18,390 nt of DNA from DATAFO01 sp046728935 (GTDB lineage Bacteria; Actinomycetota; Thermoleophilia; Solirubrobacterales; 70-9), in the NCBI GenBank assembly GCA_046728935.1, contig JBKPFS010000074.1, positions 1 through 18,390 on the forward strand, given 5' to 3'. Both the position numbers and the translations under genes were made by a program. Shown here one piece after another: positions 1 through 6,585 of the stretch. The first letter of the stretch is position 1, and every line of letters starts with the position of its first letter. The notes under the pieces are model-generated. The model worked only from the letters and a program-made list of their open reading frames with translations. It had not been told where the DNA came from and made no database searches.

Positions 1-890
1 GCTCCCGTGACCCGCTGGATCGGAGCGTCGAGGTGATCGAAGGCCTGCTCCTGGATCAGGGCGGCGAGATTCGCGGCGACGCCGCCATGGGGCCACCCCT
101 CCTCGACGATCACGGCCCGGTTCGTCTTATCCACCGACTCCAGGATCGTGTCGAGGTCGAGCGGTCGCAGGGTTCGGGGGTCGATCACCTCCGCCTCGAC
201 GTTGTGCTCGTTGGCGAGCGTCTTCGCCGCCTTCTCGGCCTCGTGCGCCATCCGCAGCAGGCCGACGATGGTCACGTCCGAGCCCTCGCGTCGGATCGCC
301 GCCTCGCCGAACCGCAGTAGGTGGTCCTCGCCGTCGTCAGGCACCTCGCCGCGGGCGCCGTAGAGCGTCTCGTGCTCGATGAAGATCACCGGGTTGTCAT
401 CCCGGATCGAAGCCTTCAGCAGCCCCTTGCCGTCCGCCGGGGTCGACGGGCACGCCACGAGCAGCCCCGGAATCTGGACGTAAAGCGCCTCGAAGCTGTG
501 GGAGTGGGTGGGCCCGAGCTGGTGCCCTCCTCCGCCGGGCATCCGGATCACGAGCGGCACCCGGACCTGCCCGTTGAACATGTACGGGATCGCCGCGGCG
601 TGATTGACGATCTGGTCCATGGCCAGGAGCGAGAAGTTGACCGTCATCAGCTCGACGATCGGCCGCAGACCGGCCATCGCCGCGCCGACCCCGGTGCCGA
701 CGATCGTGTTCTCGGAGATCGGCGTGTCCCGCACCCGCTTCTCGCCGAACTCGTCGAGGAGGCCCTCCGTGACCTTGAACGCGCCCTGGAAGACGCCCAC
801 GTCCTCGCCCATGACGAAGACGCCGTCGTCGCGGCGCATCTCCTCCGCCATCGCGTCTCGAAGCGCCTCGCGCATCCTCATCACGGCCAT
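1..890 (-). CDS. 2-oxoacid dehydrogenase E1 component, beta subunit (partial, C-terminus off the left edge)
   Basis: This is the beta subunit of the thiamine-diphosphate-dependent E1 enzyme of a pyruvate, acetoin or branched-chain 2-oxoacid dehydrogenase complex. The visible 296 residues start MAVMRMREALRDAM and carry the conserved block VMGEDVGVFQGAFKVTEGL near residue 26, then ISENTIVGTGVGAAMAG, PYMFNGQ, RMPGGGGHQLGPTHSHS and FIEHETLYG, all typical of the family. Family members are about 325 residues, so only about 30 are missing. The start ATG lies two bases after the stop of the alpha subunit, with a GAGGAGG-type ribosome binding site inside the alpha gene, so the two are co-translated. 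The E2 gene probably follows beyond the left edge. The substrate (pyruvate, acetoin or branched-chain acids) cannot be decided from sequence alone. Confidence 0.93.
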   Translation of the reverse strand, partial: MAVMRMREALRDAMAEEMRRDDGVFVMGEDVGVFQGAFKVTEGLLDEFGEKRVRDTPISENTIVGTGVGAAMAGLRPIVELMTVNFSLLAMDQIVNHAAAIPYMFNGQVRVPLVIRMPGGGGHQLGPTHSHSFEALYVQIPGLLVACPSTPADGKGLLKASIRDDNPVIFIEHETLYGARGEVPDDGEDHLLRFGEAAIRREGSDVTIVGLLRMAHEAEKAAKTLANEHNVEAEVIDPRTLRPLDLDTILESVDKTNRAVIVEEGWPHGGVAANLAALIQEQAFDHLDAPIQRVTG

Positions 891-892
891 CG

Positions 893-2164
893 CTAGTCCC
901 CGTCCTCCTCGGCAGGCTCGCCGTCGGCTTCCTCCTCGCCCGCGTCACCCTCGTTGCGGTCCTCCGTGTCCTGCCCCGGCCGGCGGCCGGTGGATGCCGC
1001 CTGGCCCGCGTAGGCGGCTCCCGCCTCGGCCAGCTCCTTGACCTCGCCGCCGGCGCCGACCTCGTGCTCCTCCTCGCCGCGGTGCGGCTGCGGCGTTCGC
1101 TCGTCGACGGCGTACCAGCCGGGGATCTGGTCGCCGAGCACGTAGAGGTTCTCGTAGAGCGACTCCAGCGGCGGCTCGGTCGAGCTGTCCGCGAACTCAA
1201 CGGCCCCGAGCACCCGTTGCTCGATCCGCTCGCGCATGTCCTCGACCTCGTCCTCGGAGATCACGCCCTCGGACAGGAGCCGGTCGCGGAAGGTCTTCAC
1301 CGGGTCCTTCTGCCGCCACTCCTCGACCTCCTCCTTGGTCCGGTAGACCTCGGGATCGGCGGCCGAGTGACCCCGGTAGCGATAGGTGAACGCCTCGACC
1401 AGGGTGGGGCGGCGATCCTCGCGGGCGATGCGGATGTGCTCGGTGACGGTCTCGCGGACCGCCAGCACGTCCATGCCGTCGCAGCGAACCCCCGGAACGC
1501 CCAATCCCTCGGCCTTCTTGGAGAAGTCGGTGACCGCCGAATGGCGCTCGACCGAGGTCCCCATCCCGTAGAGGTTGTTCTCGAGGATGAAGACCACCGG
1601 CAGCCGCCAGAGCGCCGCCAGGTTCATCGTCTCGCCGAAGTTGCCGGCGTTGGAGGCGCCGTCGCCGAACATGCAGACGGTCACCTCGTCGGTGCCCCGG
1701 TAATCGGAGGCGAGCGCCAGCCCGGCGGCCAGCGGGAGGTTGCCGCCGACGATCCCGTAGCCGCCCATGAAGCGCCGCTGGGCGTCGAAAATGTGCATCG
1801 AGCCTCCCCGGCCTCGCGAGGTTCCGTCCTCGCGCCCGAACAGCTCCGCCATCACGTGCTTCGGGTCGGTGCCCCGGGCGATCGCGTGGCCGTGGGTGCG
1901 GTAGGTCCCGATCAGGTAGTCGTCGTCGCGCATCACCGACGTCGTGCCGACGATCGTCGCCTCCTCGCCGATCGCCAGGTGGAGGAAGCCGCCGGCCTTC
2001 GCCCGCTGGTACTGGCGCCCCGCCTCCTCCTCGAAGCGCCGGATCAGCGCCATCGTCTCGAGCAGCTCCCGGCAGGTGTCCGGATCGGGAAGCGCGACCG
2101 CCGTCGCCTGCCTGCCGTCGCCGGCAATCTCGGGCTGCGCGGTTCTGGTGCTCTCCTCGGCCAC
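893..2164 (-). CDS. 2-oxoacid dehydrogenase E1 component, alpha subunit, with long acidic C-terminal tail
   Basis: This subunit binds thiamine diphosphate and decarboxylates the 2-oxoacid together with the beta subunit. The core covers residues about 30-343: IRRFEEEAG at 41-49, HGH at 91-93, the thiamine-diphosphate motif GDG (167-169) closing at ENN (195-197), and the YRYRGHS phosphorylation-loop region at 261-267 with H266. Past the core is an unusual tail (about 345-423), low in complexity and ending in runs of Glu and Asp. I chose GTG at 2164 (423 aa): a TATCGT box lies 8 bases upstream, and the codons upstream of it include several A/T-ending ones and a TTA, unlike the body of the gene. 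Two alternatives are GTG at 2272, which has GGAGG 12 bases before it (459 aa), and ATG at 2380 (495 aa). The exact start is uncertain; identity is not. Confidence 0.9.
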   Translation of the reverse strand: MAEESTRTAQPEIAGDGRQATAVALPDPDTCRELLETMALIRRFEEEAGRQYQRAKAGGFLHLAIGEEATIVGTTSVMRDDDYLIGTYRTHGHAIARGTDPKHVMAELFGREDGTSRGRGGSMHIFDAQRRFMGGYGIVGGNLPLAAGLALASDYRGTDEVTVCMFGDGASNAGNFGETMNLAALWRLPVVFILENNLYGMGTSVERHSAVTDFSKKAEGLGVPGVRCDGMDVLAVRETVTEHIRIAREDRRPTLVEAFTYRYRGHSAADPEVYRTKEEVEEWRQKDPVKTFRDRLLSEGVISEDEVEDMRERIEQRVLGAVEFADSSTEPPLESLYENLYVLGDQIPGWYAVDERTPQPHRGEEEHEVGAGGEVKELAEAGAAYAGQAASTGRRPGQDTEDRNEGDAGEEEADGEPAEEDGD

Positions 2165-2172
2165 CGCCGCGG

Positions 2173-2178
2173 ACGATA
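2173..2178 (-). promoter_or_regulatory. Putative -10 box of a leaderless E1 alpha transcript
   Basis: TATCGT reads on the minus strand 8 bases before the GTG at 2164, a spacing that would put the transcription start at or next to the start codon. No ribosome binding site lies between. No convincing -35 box is seen. A second possible promoter, TTGGCC-N19-TAGCCT, reads farther upstream near 2352-2382 and would leave a leader containing the hairpin at 2330-2343. Confidence 0.35.
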
Positions 2179-2329
2179 ACGCGTGCCCCGAGCGGGGTGG
2201 GGGCGCCGGCGCGATCAAGGCCCGCCCCGCAACGGTCGATACGCGCTGGAGAGGATCCTCGTGACCGCTCACGCGTCGATACCCCCTCCGGACGGGTCCA
2301 CCGCCAACGCCCTCGGCAGGGCGCTGCTC

Positions 2330-2343
2330 GCCCGCTTGCGGGC
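2330..2343. other. Short GC-rich hairpin between the DsbA-like gene and E1 alpha
   Basis: GCCCG-CTTG-CGGGC forms a perfect 5-bp stem with a 4-base loop in the roughly 250-bp gap (2165-2410). No T-tract follows on either strand, so it is at most a weak or factor-assisted terminator or attenuator for transcripts arriving from the upstream genes. The rest of the gap holds only the possible promoters noted for E1 alpha. Confidence 0.25.
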
Positions 2344-2410
2344 AGGCGGAGGCTAGTGTGGCGCCGGCGCGGCGGGCCAATCGGTGCCGTTCTCAGGCTC
2401 GCGAGGGCGC

Positions 2411-3001
2411 TCAGCGCGCCGCTGCGACCGCCTCTTCGAGGCGGTCGTCGCCCCAGAACACCTCGCCGTCGACGAGCACGGAGGGCACCCCGCGCACGCC
2501 GAGGTCTCCGGCCCGCTCCGTGGCGGCGCGCAGCCGGTTCTTGATCCCTTGCCGCTCGACCGCGCCGAGCACCGCCTTCGGATGGAGCTCCGCGGCGGCC
2601 GCGGCGACGAGGACGTTGTCGGGCTCGCTCAGATCGCGCCCGGCGACGAAGGCCTGGCGGAACGCTGCCAGCGAGAACGAGACCACCCGTCCCGTCTCCT
2701 TCGCGAACGTGGCGGCCCGCATCGCGAGCAGGGTGTTCCCCGGGAACGGATCCGGCCAGCGAAACGCCGGCAGGCCGTAGGCGGAGGCCCGCCGCTCGCA
2801 CTCGCGCATGCCGTCGGCCCGGCCGGGCCCGTTGGCCCAAGAGTCGCGCCCGAACCGCTTGAACAGCCCGCCGAGCAGGATGGGCTCCCACTCAGGCGGC
2901 TCACCCCTCGCTTCGGCGAACAGCGAGTTGACCCGCTCCGCCGCGAGGTAGGCGTAGGGCGAGCCGAGGTCGAAGTAGAAGACGGGCCGGCCGTCACTCA
3001 T
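2411..3001 (-). CDS. DsbA-family / 2-hydroxychromene-2-carboxylate isomerase-like thioredoxin-fold protein
   Basis: A 196-residue cytoplasmic protein of the DsbA superfamily, HCCA-isomerase / kappa-class glutathione transferase branch. The N-terminus reads FYFDLGSPYAYLA (residues 8-20): the CxxC of true DsbA proteins is absent and Ser14 occupies the place of the catalytic serine used by HCCA isomerases. A helical insertion follows, then the closing thioredoxin-fold signature GVRGVPSVLVDGEVFWGDDR, with the cis-proline motif GVP. Its ATG overlaps the end of the VOC gene by 8 bases, so it is expressed with that gene and lpd. Family members isomerise or oxidise using glutathione or another thiol. 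The substrate here is unknown and nothing nearby suggests aromatic degradation. No signal peptide is visible. Confidence 0.85.
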   Translation of the reverse strand: MSDGRPVFYFDLGSPYAYLAAERVNSLFAEARGEPPEWEPILLGGLFKRFGRDSWANGPGRADGMRECERRASAYGLPAFRWPDPFPGNTLLAMRAATFAKETGRVVSFSLAAFRQAFVAGRDLSEPDNVLVAAAAAELHPKAVLGAVERQGIKNRLRAATERAGDLGVRGVPSVLVDGEVFWGDDRLEEAVAAAR

Positions 3002-3377
3002 ACGAGAGGAACTCGAGCAGCGAGCCGTCCGGATCGCGGAAGTAGAGGCTGACCGCGGGGCCGCGGGCCCCCTGGCGATCGACCGGGCCGAGCTCCACGT
3101 CGACCCGGTGCGAGCGCAGATGCTCGATCGCGCCCTCGATCGGCCCCTCCCAGACGAAGCAGATGTCGCTGCCGCCCGGCTTGACCGGCAGGGCGGCGAG
3201 GGGCTCGGGGCTCGACCCCGGGCCGTGGACGTTCAGCTGGGCGTTCGCGAGCCGGTAGGCCCATCTGCCCCGGTCGAGCTCGACGAGGTCCGCCCCCACA
3301 ACGTCGCGGTAGAAGGCGTTCGAGCGCTCCCAGTCGGAGACCCCGATCACCACGTGGTCGAGGCCGGCGATCGCCAC
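2994..3377 (-). CDS. VOC (glyoxalase/bleomycin-resistance fold) family protein
   Basis: A single vicinal-oxygen-chelate domain of 127 residues. The N-terminal strand reads VAIAGLDHVVIGVSDWERSNAFYRDVVGA split over residues 1-29, with His8 in the usual metal-ligand position. NVHGPG follows at about 49-54, and the domain ends in LYFRDPDGSLLEFLSYE, where Glu122 is the expected second-half ligand. The GTG start lies 8 bases after the lpd stop with GGGG in between. Its stop overlaps the next gene, so it belongs to the lpd transcript. Members of this fold act on many small molecules, and I cannot assign a substrate. Placement beside dihydrolipoamide dehydrogenase suggests a maintenance or detoxification role, but that is only inference. 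Confidence 0.85.
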   Translation of the reverse strand: MAIAGLDHVVIGVSDWERSNAFYRDVVGADLVELDRGRWAYRLANAQLNVHGPGSSPEPLAALPVKPGGSDICFVWEGPIEGAIEHLRSHRVDVELGPVDRQGARGPAVSLYFRDPDGSLLEFLSYE

Positions 3378-3385
3378 GGACGCCC

Positions 3386-4756
3386 CTACTGGTGGATTGC
3401 CCAGCCGTCCACCGCGCGGGCGGCGTCGAGGATCGCCTCGGAGATCGTCGGGTGCGGATGGATGATGCGGCCGAGCTCCTGGTAGCCGCCCTCGAGCGCG
3501 ATCGTGTCGACCAGCTCGCTGATCATGTCGCAGGCTCGGTTGCCGACGACGTGGGCGCCCAGGATCTCGCCGTACTCGGAGTCGGCGACGAGCTTGACGA
3601 TCCCGTCGCGATCGTCGTAAACGGCCGATGCGCCGACCCCGCCGAGCTTCATCCTCCCCACCTTGACGTCCTTGCCGGCGTCCTTCGCCTCCTGCTCGGT
3701 CATCCCGACGCTGGCGACCTGCGGGTGGCAGAAGGTGGCGCCGGCGACCAGGTCGGGGTTGACCGGATGGGTCGGAACCCCGGCGATCGTCTCCGCCGCG
3801 ACCACGCCCTCCTCCTGCGCCTTGTGGGCGAGCGCCGGGCCCCGGACCAGGTCGCCGATCGCGTAGACCTTCGGGTTCGAGGTCCGCTGGTACTCGTCGA
3901 TCTCGACGCGGCCGCCGTCGCCCGTCCTGACCCCGGCGGCATCGAGCCCGAGCTCCTCCGTGTCGGGGGCGCGTCCACCCGCGATGCAGAGGTACTCGGC
4001 CTCGATCGCCTCGTCGCCGACCTTCGCCTTGACCGACTTCGACCCCACCTCGACGTCCGAGATCGGGATTCCGGTGAGCATGTTGATCCCCTGCTTCTTG
4101 AAGACCCGCTCCACCACCCTCGCGATGTCCTTGTCCTCGGCGGGGAGGATCTGGGGCAGCATCTCGATCAGGGTCACGTCGATGCCGTAGCGGATGTACG
4201 CCGAGGCGATCTCGGCACCCGATGCGCCGGCGCCGACGACGGCGATCGACTTCGGCAGCTCCGGGAGCGACCAGGCGCCCCAGGTGTCGACCACCCGGTC
4301 TCCCCACTCGACGCCCGGGATCGCCATCGCGACCGAGCCGGTGGCGAGGATCACGGCCCCCGCTTCGTGGGTCTCGTCGCCGACCTTGACATCGGCGCCG
4401 TCGGTCAACGACGCCCGGCCGTCGATCAGCGTCACCTTGTTCTTGTCCCAGAGCATCTTCACGCCGCCGGAGAGGGTCTCCGAGACCTTCGTCCGCCGTT
4501 CGGCCAGCGCCTTCCAGTCGAGGCTCGGCTTCTGGACCTTGATCCCGAGCTCGGCGCCGCCGTTGGCGACGTCGTCGAAGAGCTCCGCCGTGTAGAGCAT
4601 GGTCTTCGCCGGGATGCAGGCGTAGTTCAGACAGCGTCCGCCGGGCTTGTCCATCTCGACGACCGCGGTGTTCACGCCGAGCTGGGCCGCGCGGATCGCG
4701 GCGTGATATCCCCCGGGGCCGCCGCCGATCACGATCACGTCAAATGCGTCAGCCAT
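3386..4756 (-). CDS. lpdA: Dihydrolipoamide dehydrogenase (E3)
   Basis: A 456-residue FAD-dependent pyridine-nucleotide-disulfide oxidoreductase that reoxidises lipoamide on the E2 component and passes electrons to NAD. Visible parts: the FAD-binding GGGPGG motif (residues 11-16); the redox-active disulfide in GGRCLNYACIPAK with Cys42 and Cys47; the NAD-binding VVGAGASGAEIAS motif near residue 175; the second FAD motif YAIGDL; and the C-terminal HPHPTISE, with His435 and Glu440 as the catalytic pair. The disulfide motif differs mildly from the common GGTCLNVGCIPSK, but both cysteines are correctly spaced. It heads its own transcript (box TAGAGT 7 bases before the ATG, no ribosome binding site). 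It is followed by the VOC and DsbA-like genes and then the E1 genes, so it most likely serves that complex. Confidence 0.95.
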   Translation of the reverse strand: MADAFDVIVIGGGPGGYHAAIRAAQLGVNTAVVEMDKPGGRCLNYACIPAKTMLYTAELFDDVANGGAELGIKVQKPSLDWKALAERRTKVSETLSGGVKMLWDKNKVTLIDGRASLTDGADVKVGDETHEAGAVILATGSVAMAIPGVEWGDRVVDTWGAWSLPELPKSIAVVGAGASGAEIASAYIRYGIDVTLIEMLPQILPAEDKDIARVVERVFKKQGINMLTGIPISDVEVGSKSVKAKVGDEAIEAEYLCIAGGRAPDTEELGLDAAGVRTGDGGRVEIDEYQRTSNPKVYAIGDLVRGPALAHKAQEEGVVAAETIAGVPTHPVNPDLVAGATFCHPQVASVGMTEQEAKDAGKDVKVGRMKLGGVGASAVYDDRDGIVKLVADSEYGEILGAHVVGNRACDMISELVDTIALEGGYQELGRIIHPHPTISEAILDAARAVDGWAIHQ

Positions 4757-4763
4757 GCCAGCG

Positions 4764-4769
4764 ACTCTA
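4764..4769 (-). promoter_or_regulatory. Putative -10 box for leaderless lpdA
   Basis: TAGAGT on the minus strand lies 7 bases before the lpdA ATG, within an AT-rich patch (ATATATAGAG) that stands out from the GC-rich surroundings. It sits in the 21-bp gap after the membrane-protein gene. No ribosome binding site precedes the ATG. An overlapping TATATA two bases upstream is an alternative hexamer. Confidence 0.5.
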
Positions 4770-4777
4770 TATATGTC

Positions 4778-5335
4778 TCATTCTCGCGGCAGGCGCTCGG
4801 GCATCTGGATCCGGGCCATCGCCTTGATCATGAAGTAGAACATCGCGCCCGCTGCTGCGATCACCACCAGCAGGGCGATCGCCTGAAGCGCTGTCGTCGC
4901 CTGCACCAGGCTCAGCGAGCCAACCACCAGCACGATCGCGAGCACCGCCTGATAGCCGAGCACGGCCCAGTACTTGGCATTCCACATCCCCCACGCCATC
5001 GCCCCGAGCAGAAGAATCGAGGGGGCAACCTGCAGGATGTTCGGACGCTCGGTCCCGAGTTCCACCCCGTCGTTCGAGAACTCGGTCACCTCGATGCCGG
5101 CGACGAAGGCGATGACGCCAAAGAGAGCGACCGCTGCGGAGATCACGGCGCCGACCGTGACCACTGTCGGACGCTCGTCCTCCGCAAGCGGCTCGAGCGC
5201 CTCGCGCGCGGCCCGGTTCCTCGCCTCCGATCGCTCGGCCATGGCGACCTGCCGGTCGACCGCCTCCTCACGGCGCTCGGCCGATCGCTCCTTCCGCTTC
5301 CGGCGTTCGGCCCGCCGCCGCTCGCGACGCGCCAT
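4778..5335 (-). CDS. Hypothetical four-helix membrane protein with a highly basic N-terminal arm
   Basis: I do not recognise a named family. The 185 residues fall in two parts. Residues 1-50 are extremely rich in Arg, Lys and Glu and probably form a cytoplasmic charged helix. The rest has four hydrophobic segments, about 57-80, 100-118, 122-146 and 150-170. A short acidic loop (about 81-99) lies between the first two. There is no signal peptide. The start ATG overlaps the stop of the ThiE fusion in a TGATG arrangement, so the two are translationally coupled. The gene ends 21 bp before lpdA. A role in thiamine or lipoamide metabolism is possible by association but not shown by the protein itself. 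Confidence 0.75.
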   Translation of the reverse strand: MARRERRRAERRKRKERSAERREEAVDRQVAMAERSEARNRAAREALEPLAEDERPTVVTVGAVISAAVALFGVIAFVAGIEVTEFSNDGVELGTERPNILQVAPSILLLGAMAWGMWNAKYWAVLGYQAVLAIVLVVGSLSLVQATTALQAIALLVVIAAAGAMFYFMIKAMARIQMPERLPRE

Positions 5336-6381
5336 CAGGACCGCGCCCCGACGCGCGCCTCGAGGGCGGCCTGCAGCTCCCGCGCCGCCGCCTCGGGGTC
5401 GGCCGCGTCGCGAATCGCGCGCACGACAACGATCCTCTCCGCCCCCGCGGCGACGACGTCGCCTACGTTCGAGGCGTCGATCCCGCCAATCGCGAACCAG
5501 GGGATGTCCGCAACGCGAGCCGCGTGCTCGATCAGCCCGAGCCCCGTTGCCGGCCGCCCCGCCTTGGTCGGCGTCTCCCAGACCGGCCCGACGCTGATCT
5601 GGTCGGGCCGATCATCACCCGTCGCCGCCGTGGCGGCGTCCACCTCGGCGGCCGAGTGGGTCGAGAGCCCCACGAGCGCCTCCGGGCCCGCGTCTCGACG
5701 GGCCTCGCGCACCGGAACGTCCTCCTGCCCAACGTGGACGCCGTCGGCGTCGGCGCCGCCCACCAGATCGGGTCTGTCGTTGAGGGTGAAGAGCGCCCGA
5801 TGCCGGTCGGCGGCGTCGCGAAACGCGGGCGCAGCGGCAAGCAGTCCCTCCGCATCGAGGTCCTTGTCGCGCAGCTGGATCATGTCGACGCCGCCGCGCA
5901 GGGCGGCGTCGAGCAGCGGCTCCGGGTCGGCGCCGTTGGGGCGCGCATCGCACACGAAGTACAGGCGGGCCTCCTCCAGCGCGCGCCGGCGCGCGGCGCC
6001 CAGCGCCTCGTCGAAGGTCTGGAACAGGACGCCCTCGGCGACGCGGCCGTCGCGCAGCGATGCCAGCCAGCTGCCCGCGGCGTCGACCTCGAGCCCGCTC
6101 CCCCCGCCGCGCCCGCGGATCCGCGTGCGGGCCACCAGCCACCTGCCCGGCCCGAGGCGGACGTGCTCGATCTCCCAGTTCAGCTCCGTCCACGGCTCGA
6201 CCACCTCGACGAAGGATCGGCGCAGCTCCTCGCGTCCGCGGTAGATGCCCCGCCATGGCGCCAGCGAGTTGCGCATGTCGACCACCACGCCCTCGTCCGC
6301 CAGCTCGAGCGCGGCGTCGATGTCGCCTCGAGTGAGGGCGGAGTAGTAGGCGCGGAGCACCTCGATCTCGGGGGCGGCCAT
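5335..6381 (-). CDS. thiE: NTF2/SnoaL-like domain fused to thiamine-phosphate synthase (ThiE)
   Basis: A 348-residue protein with two domains in one uninterrupted frame. Residues about 1-130 look like an NTF2/SnoaL-type alpha+beta cone: a helical start (EIEVLRAYYSALTRGDIDAALEL), then DMRNSLAPWRGIYRGREEL and strands to FQTFDEAL. Residues about 138-345 are a complete ThiE barrel: QLRDK at 169-173, NDR at 201-203, GVHVGQED at 214-221, GLSTHS at 238-243, VGPVWETPTK at 264-273 and AIGGI at 297-301. ThiE joins HMP pyrophosphate and thiazole phosphate into thiamine phosphate. Ordinary ThiE is about 210 residues, so the N-terminal domain is an addition. I chose ATG 6381 because a TACCCT box lies 8 bases upstream; ATG 6453 is in frame but would lie within the antisense of the divergent riboswitch promoter. 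The gene is divergent from thiO. Confidence 0.92.
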   Translation of the reverse strand: MAAPEIEVLRAYYSALTRGDIDAALELADEGVVVDMRNSLAPWRGIYRGREELRRSFVEVVEPWTELNWEIEHVRLGPGRWLVARTRIRGRGGGSGLEVDAAGSWLASLRDGRVAEGVLFQTFDEALGAARRRALEEARLYFVCDARPNGADPEPLLDAALRGGVDMIQLRDKDLDAEGLLAAAPAFRDAADRHRALFTLNDRPDLVGGADADGVHVGQEDVPVREARRDAGPEALVGLSTHSAAEVDAATAATGDDRPDQISVGPVWETPTKAGRPATGLGLIEHAARVADIPWFAIGGIDASNVGDVVAAGAERIVVVRAIRDAADPEAAARELQAALEARVGARS

Positions 6382-6389
6382 CGCGCCAG

Positions 6390-6395
6390 AGGGTA
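6390..6395 (-). promoter_or_regulatory. Putative -10 box for leaderless thiE fusion
   Basis: TACCCT on the minus strand lies 8 bases before the ATG at 6381, with no ribosome binding site. It points away from the riboswitch promoter at 6448-6453. A transcript from here would not contain the TPP aptamer. No recognisable -35 box. Confidence 0.4.
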
Positions 6396-6447
6396 GAGGC
6401 CGGGTCCTGGCCCACGCGAGCGCGGATTCGGGCGCGCGCGACCCCGG

Positions 6448-6453
6448 TACCAT
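6448..6453 (+). promoter_or_regulatory. Putative -10 box of the thiOSG transcript
   Basis: TACCAT is placed so that transcription would start near 6460, right at the 5' edge of the TPP aptamer, which is where a riboswitch transcript should begin. The -35 region is not recognisable. Confidence 0.45.
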
Positions 6454-6460
6454 TGATGAA

Positions 6461-6547
6461 GAACGGGAGCCCTACCCGTGGGCTGAGAGGGCGGCAACGG
6501 GCCGCCGACCGTCTGAACCTGATCCGGGTAATGCCGGCGCAGGGATG
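6461..6547 (+). ncRNA. TPP riboswitch (THI element)
   Basis: The hallmark conserved blocks of the thiamine-pyrophosphate aptamer are present in order: GGGAGCC (6465-6471), GGCTGAGAGGG (6481-6491), a variable GC hairpin arm (about 6491-6506), then CTGAACCTGATCC (6513-6525), GGGTAATGCCGGCG (6526-6539) and CAGGGAT at the 3' end. It lies about 40 bases before the thiO start. The short stretch between aptamer and ribosome binding site, with CCCCCCGCCCGGG next to the GAGAGGAG site, has no T-tract. Control is therefore probably by hiding the ribosome binding site rather than by termination; that last point is inference. Binding of TPP is expected to lower thiOSG expression. Confidence 0.95.
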
Positions 6548-6585
6548 GTGGCGCGGACCCCCCGCCCGGGAGAGGAGCACAAACC

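Noticed and set aside
2165..2380. Upstream extension of E1 alpha to ATG 2380 or GTG 2272
   Set aside because: Codons there include several A/T-ending ones and TTA, unlike the body of the gene, and possible promoter elements lie inside it. GTG 2272 has a GGAGG 12 bases upstream, so it is not fully excluded.
3392..6244. 950-codon open frame on the plus strand opposite lpdA, the membrane protein and thiE
   Set aside because: It is the antisense of three well-supported genes; its composition is Arg/Asp/His-rich without any recognisable motif, as expected for a GC-rich shadow frame.
6382..6453. Extension of the ThiE fusion to ATG 6453
   Set aside because: The extra 24 residues would overlap the riboswitch-side promoter, have no ribosome binding site, and lie upstream of a good leaderless-type box at 6390-6395.
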